Source: Stercorarius parasiticus (Eukaryota > Chordata > Aves > Charadriiformes > Stercorariidae). Taken from it: DNA of 64,000 nt. The notes beneath the pieces are model-generated. The model saw nothing but the letters and a program-made list of their open reading frames with translations, did no database searches and was not told the DNA's origin. Positions 62,301 through 64,000 of this stretch are shown here, one piece after another. The DNA lies in NCBI GenBank assembly GCA_013396915.1, contig VWZL01003420.1, positions 186,001-250,000 on the forward strand, given 5' to 3'. How positions within the stretch are numbered: the first letter of the stretch is position 1; every line of letters starts with the position of its first letter. The position numbers and the translations under genes were made by a program.

Positions 62301-63134
62301 AAAGCATGCATAGAGAATCCTGAATCAACTGAAACAAGTTTTCAGTGTGAGGCTATATCCATTTCCCAGACTACACTTCCACATCGTCGTGACCACAGCT
62401 TACCTCTCCAGCAACGCTCTTCTCTCATCCTGATTATTCTGCACTGTTGCTTCCAAGACGGCAATGTCCCCACGTAAATCATCTGTCTGTTTCTCCAGCT
62501 CACTCACTCGCCTCTGACTGCTTTGCCACTCTTTCTTCATGGTAGCCAGGTTTTCATTCAGAGCTGTGACCTGCATGGTGAGCTTGGTCTCCTTTTCCTC
62601 ATGCTTCCGGTTTTCTTCTTCTTTCTCTTTTTTCTCTGTGTGCTAAGAAAACAATGCAACAATGAAAAACAACCTTCCAAGTATTCTTTCCCTATTCCCT
62701 ACATTCAATTGAGACAAAGAATCTTACTGTACTGGAATCACTACTTTTAATCAACAAACTATATTAGACAAGGCATTCATCCCACTGAATTTTCCTACAC
62801 CATTAAATGCCTCAAAGATTTCTGACTTTGTCATTTAAAAATTAATGTAATGTGAAACTGAAGTCAACTCTTTGCTTCCTCTCTGTCCCTGAAAGAATCC
62901 AAAGGCACATTCACAAAATAACAGTATTATACTCTCTAGCATACTAACCAGTTTAGCTTCAATTTCAGTACATTCTTTCTTCAGCTCCTCTTCTCTCTTT
63001 TTCAGCTGATCTTTGACAGCTTGATGGTTTTTCTTCTCCTGTTCCAGAGCTGAATTTATCTTATCTATTTTGCCCTGCAGCTCTAATTTCTGTTGAATCA
63101 ATAGCTGTTTTGCATCCTTGAGATTTGCCACCTC
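59187..63134 (-). CDS. EEA1: EEA1, early endosome antigen 1, C-terminal part (partial gene)
   Basis: Five exons on the - strand (63134-62949, 62642-62404, 60942-60822, 60479-60381, 59309-59187) join in frame to 768 nt, the last 255 residues plus TAA. They encode the end of the long parallel coiled coil and the FYVE zinc finger. EEA1 is a homodimeric tether on early endosomes: the N-terminal zinc finger and the C-terminal region bind Rab5-GTP, and the FYVE domain binds phosphatidylinositol 3-phosphate. All FYVE signatures are present: WAED, RRHHCR, RVC and four Cys pairs. Identity is based on near-verbatim agreement with mammalian EEA1 (about 1400 residues). The rest lies beyond 64000. Confidence 0.97.
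59310..60380 (-). other. EEA1 terminal intron
   Basis: 1.1 kb, with a GTAGGC donor at its high-coordinate end. No repeats or other genes seen. Confidence 0.7.
60381..60479 (-). CDS. EEA1: EEA1 exon (FYVE first half)
   Basis: 33 codons, phase 0 to 0: [17 protein letters not shown] then [16 protein letters not shown]. Contains the FYVE WxxD motif (WAED), the first CxxC pair and the membrane-inserting turret loop (FSVTV). The segment just before WAED is part of the C-terminal Rab5-binding region. The intron falls exactly inside the RRHHCR signature. Confidence 0.97.
60822..60942 (-). CDS. EEA1: EEA1 exon (coiled coil)
   Basis: 121 nt, phase 2 to 0. The first G completes an Arg codon from the preceding exon; then [15 protein letters not shown] to LGRENQSLQ. 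Heptad-like spacing of hydrophobic residues continues the coiled coil. Acceptor tttatctcag, donor TTACAG|GTACAA. Confidence 0.96.
60943..62403 (-). other. EEA1 intron
   Basis: 1.5 kb between two coiled-coil exons. Nothing else recognised; the + strand open frame 62223-62477 overlaps the next exon and is a shadow. Confidence 0.65.
62404..62642 (-). CDS. EEA1: EEA1 exon (coiled coil)
   Basis: 239 nt, phase 0 to 2. Reads [17 protein letters not shown], then [16 protein letters not shown] and ending [11 protein letters not shown] with the final Arg codon split. Acceptor gttttcttag, donor GAGAG|GTAAGC. Very rich in Glu, Lys and Gln with heptad spacing. It does not appear as a long open frame with a start codon, but the frame is open and matches EEA1. 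Confidence 0.96.
62643..62948 (-). other. EEA1 short intron
   Basis: 306 nt, with a GTTAGT donor and TTTTCTTAG acceptor. Nothing else seen. Confidence 0.75.
62949..63134 (-). CDS. EEA1: EEA1 exon (coiled coil)
   Basis: 62 codons, phase 0 to 0: [19 protein letters not shown], then [17 protein letters not shown]. Acceptor tatcctaacag. Coiled-coil sequence matching mammalian EEA1. Confidence 0.96.
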
Positions 63135-64000
63135 CTGTTAGGATACAGAGCTCAAAGTTAAAGTAGCAACATTGAAAGTGTAAATGATTTAAATTCAAAA
63201 CTACTGTAATTGTTTCTAAGGAGAGGACAGCAATAATTTTTAGTTTTATCACCGGAAGAAAGGATGACTTCATAGCACAAAGCATCAGTGATTTTCATGA
63301 TCGTAGATTTTAAACTTATACCTATATTATGAACAATATTTTATTTTTAAAATAAATGTAATATATGTTTCTACTAAAGTAGTGGAAGCTCTGTTGGATT
63401 ATTTTCTACAGTTCTTTGAAAAGATAGGTCCATTACCATCTTCTAGAGTCTGTTCTAAAATTTACTTCACACTCTTCTCTGTTTACAATACTGAGGTTAA
63501 AAGTGTCATAGCGAAAATGTAAAAACCAACACCAAGAGAAGAAAGCTCATTTCTATTAGTCTTAAATGTATAAATAATTACCCTATGTTTTAAGCAAGTA
63601 GGATGATACATTTGGTTTTAAAAATTAGTTTTTTACTTGTTCTTCGTAACAAAACATAAAAAAATCTGAAGTAGAACTGTTAGTTAAATTTATAGTAACC
63701 ATTTTGCTTAAAATTACATAATCAAGCATGCAGGAACTAATAGGGGTTGCCTTTTAGTTGCCTATTCGCATCACAAATTAAAACCAAACCAAAGACAGCG
63801 AGAGAACACATACTGAGGAGAGGGGATGCCCTATAGATGCCCCTCTACCCATTCCACAGCAGGAGATGGGAAACAGAGTATAAGCCTTTAGGAGACAATT
63901 TCTGGTTTAGTCTGATTGCTTGTAGGGAGATCAAGAGTTGAATATTAAGCTGCCATTGGTGTGCACACATTTTTTATACATCTTTACAAAGTTCCTTCTT
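63135..64000 (-). other. EEA1 intron, incomplete at window edge
   Basis: A/T-rich sequence after the last recognisable EEA1 exon. I see no further exon before the edge; the remaining EEA1 exons should follow beyond 64000. Confidence 0.6.

Overview
The window is genomic DNA from a vertebrate, most likely a bird. Two signs point there: seven truncated CR1 (chicken repeat 1) LINE fragments, several with the typical CR1 3' tail, and long spliced genes with canonical GT/AG introns. I see no prokaryotic genes, CRISPR array, rRNA or tRNA. Nearly all long open frames are intronic or intergenic noise; the real coding content is short exons, assembled here by reading frame, intron phase and splice sites.

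Layout. 1-14530: intergenic DNA upstream of the first gene, with one CR1 fragment, a perfect 19-bp hairpin and no gene I can support. 14532-49307: PLEKHG7 on the + strand, a Dbl-family Rho guanine-nucleotide exchange factor with tandem DH and PH domains. An octamer plus a TATA box sit just upstream of the first coding exon. Sixteen coding exons, including a 23-nt microexon, join in one continuous frame of about 757 codons ending at a TAA at 49305-49307. 49308-58900: the tail-to-tail spacer, with PLEKHG7 3' sequence, one CR1 copy and a few unassigned exon-like open frames. 59187-63134: the last five coding exons of EEA1 on the - strand, encoding the end of the coiled coil and the complete C-terminal FYVE zinc finger; the rest of EEA1 lies beyond the right edge.

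The two genes are convergent neighbours, as they are in mammals (PLEKHG7 and EEA1 are adjacent on human chromosome 12), so this is conserved synteny rather than an operon-like unit. PLEKHG7 is expected to activate Rho-family GTPases, and EEA1 tethers early endosomes through Rab5 and PI3P. Nothing in the sequence links them functionally.

I did not find a convincing new biological system. The observations most worth checking are a possible alternative 113-nt PLEKHG7 exon that is frame-compatible only when the microexon is skipped, an in-frame alternative start at 21598, the octamer/TATA promoter, the perfect hairpin at 12085-12126, and the exon-like frames in the PLEKHG7-EEA1 spacer.
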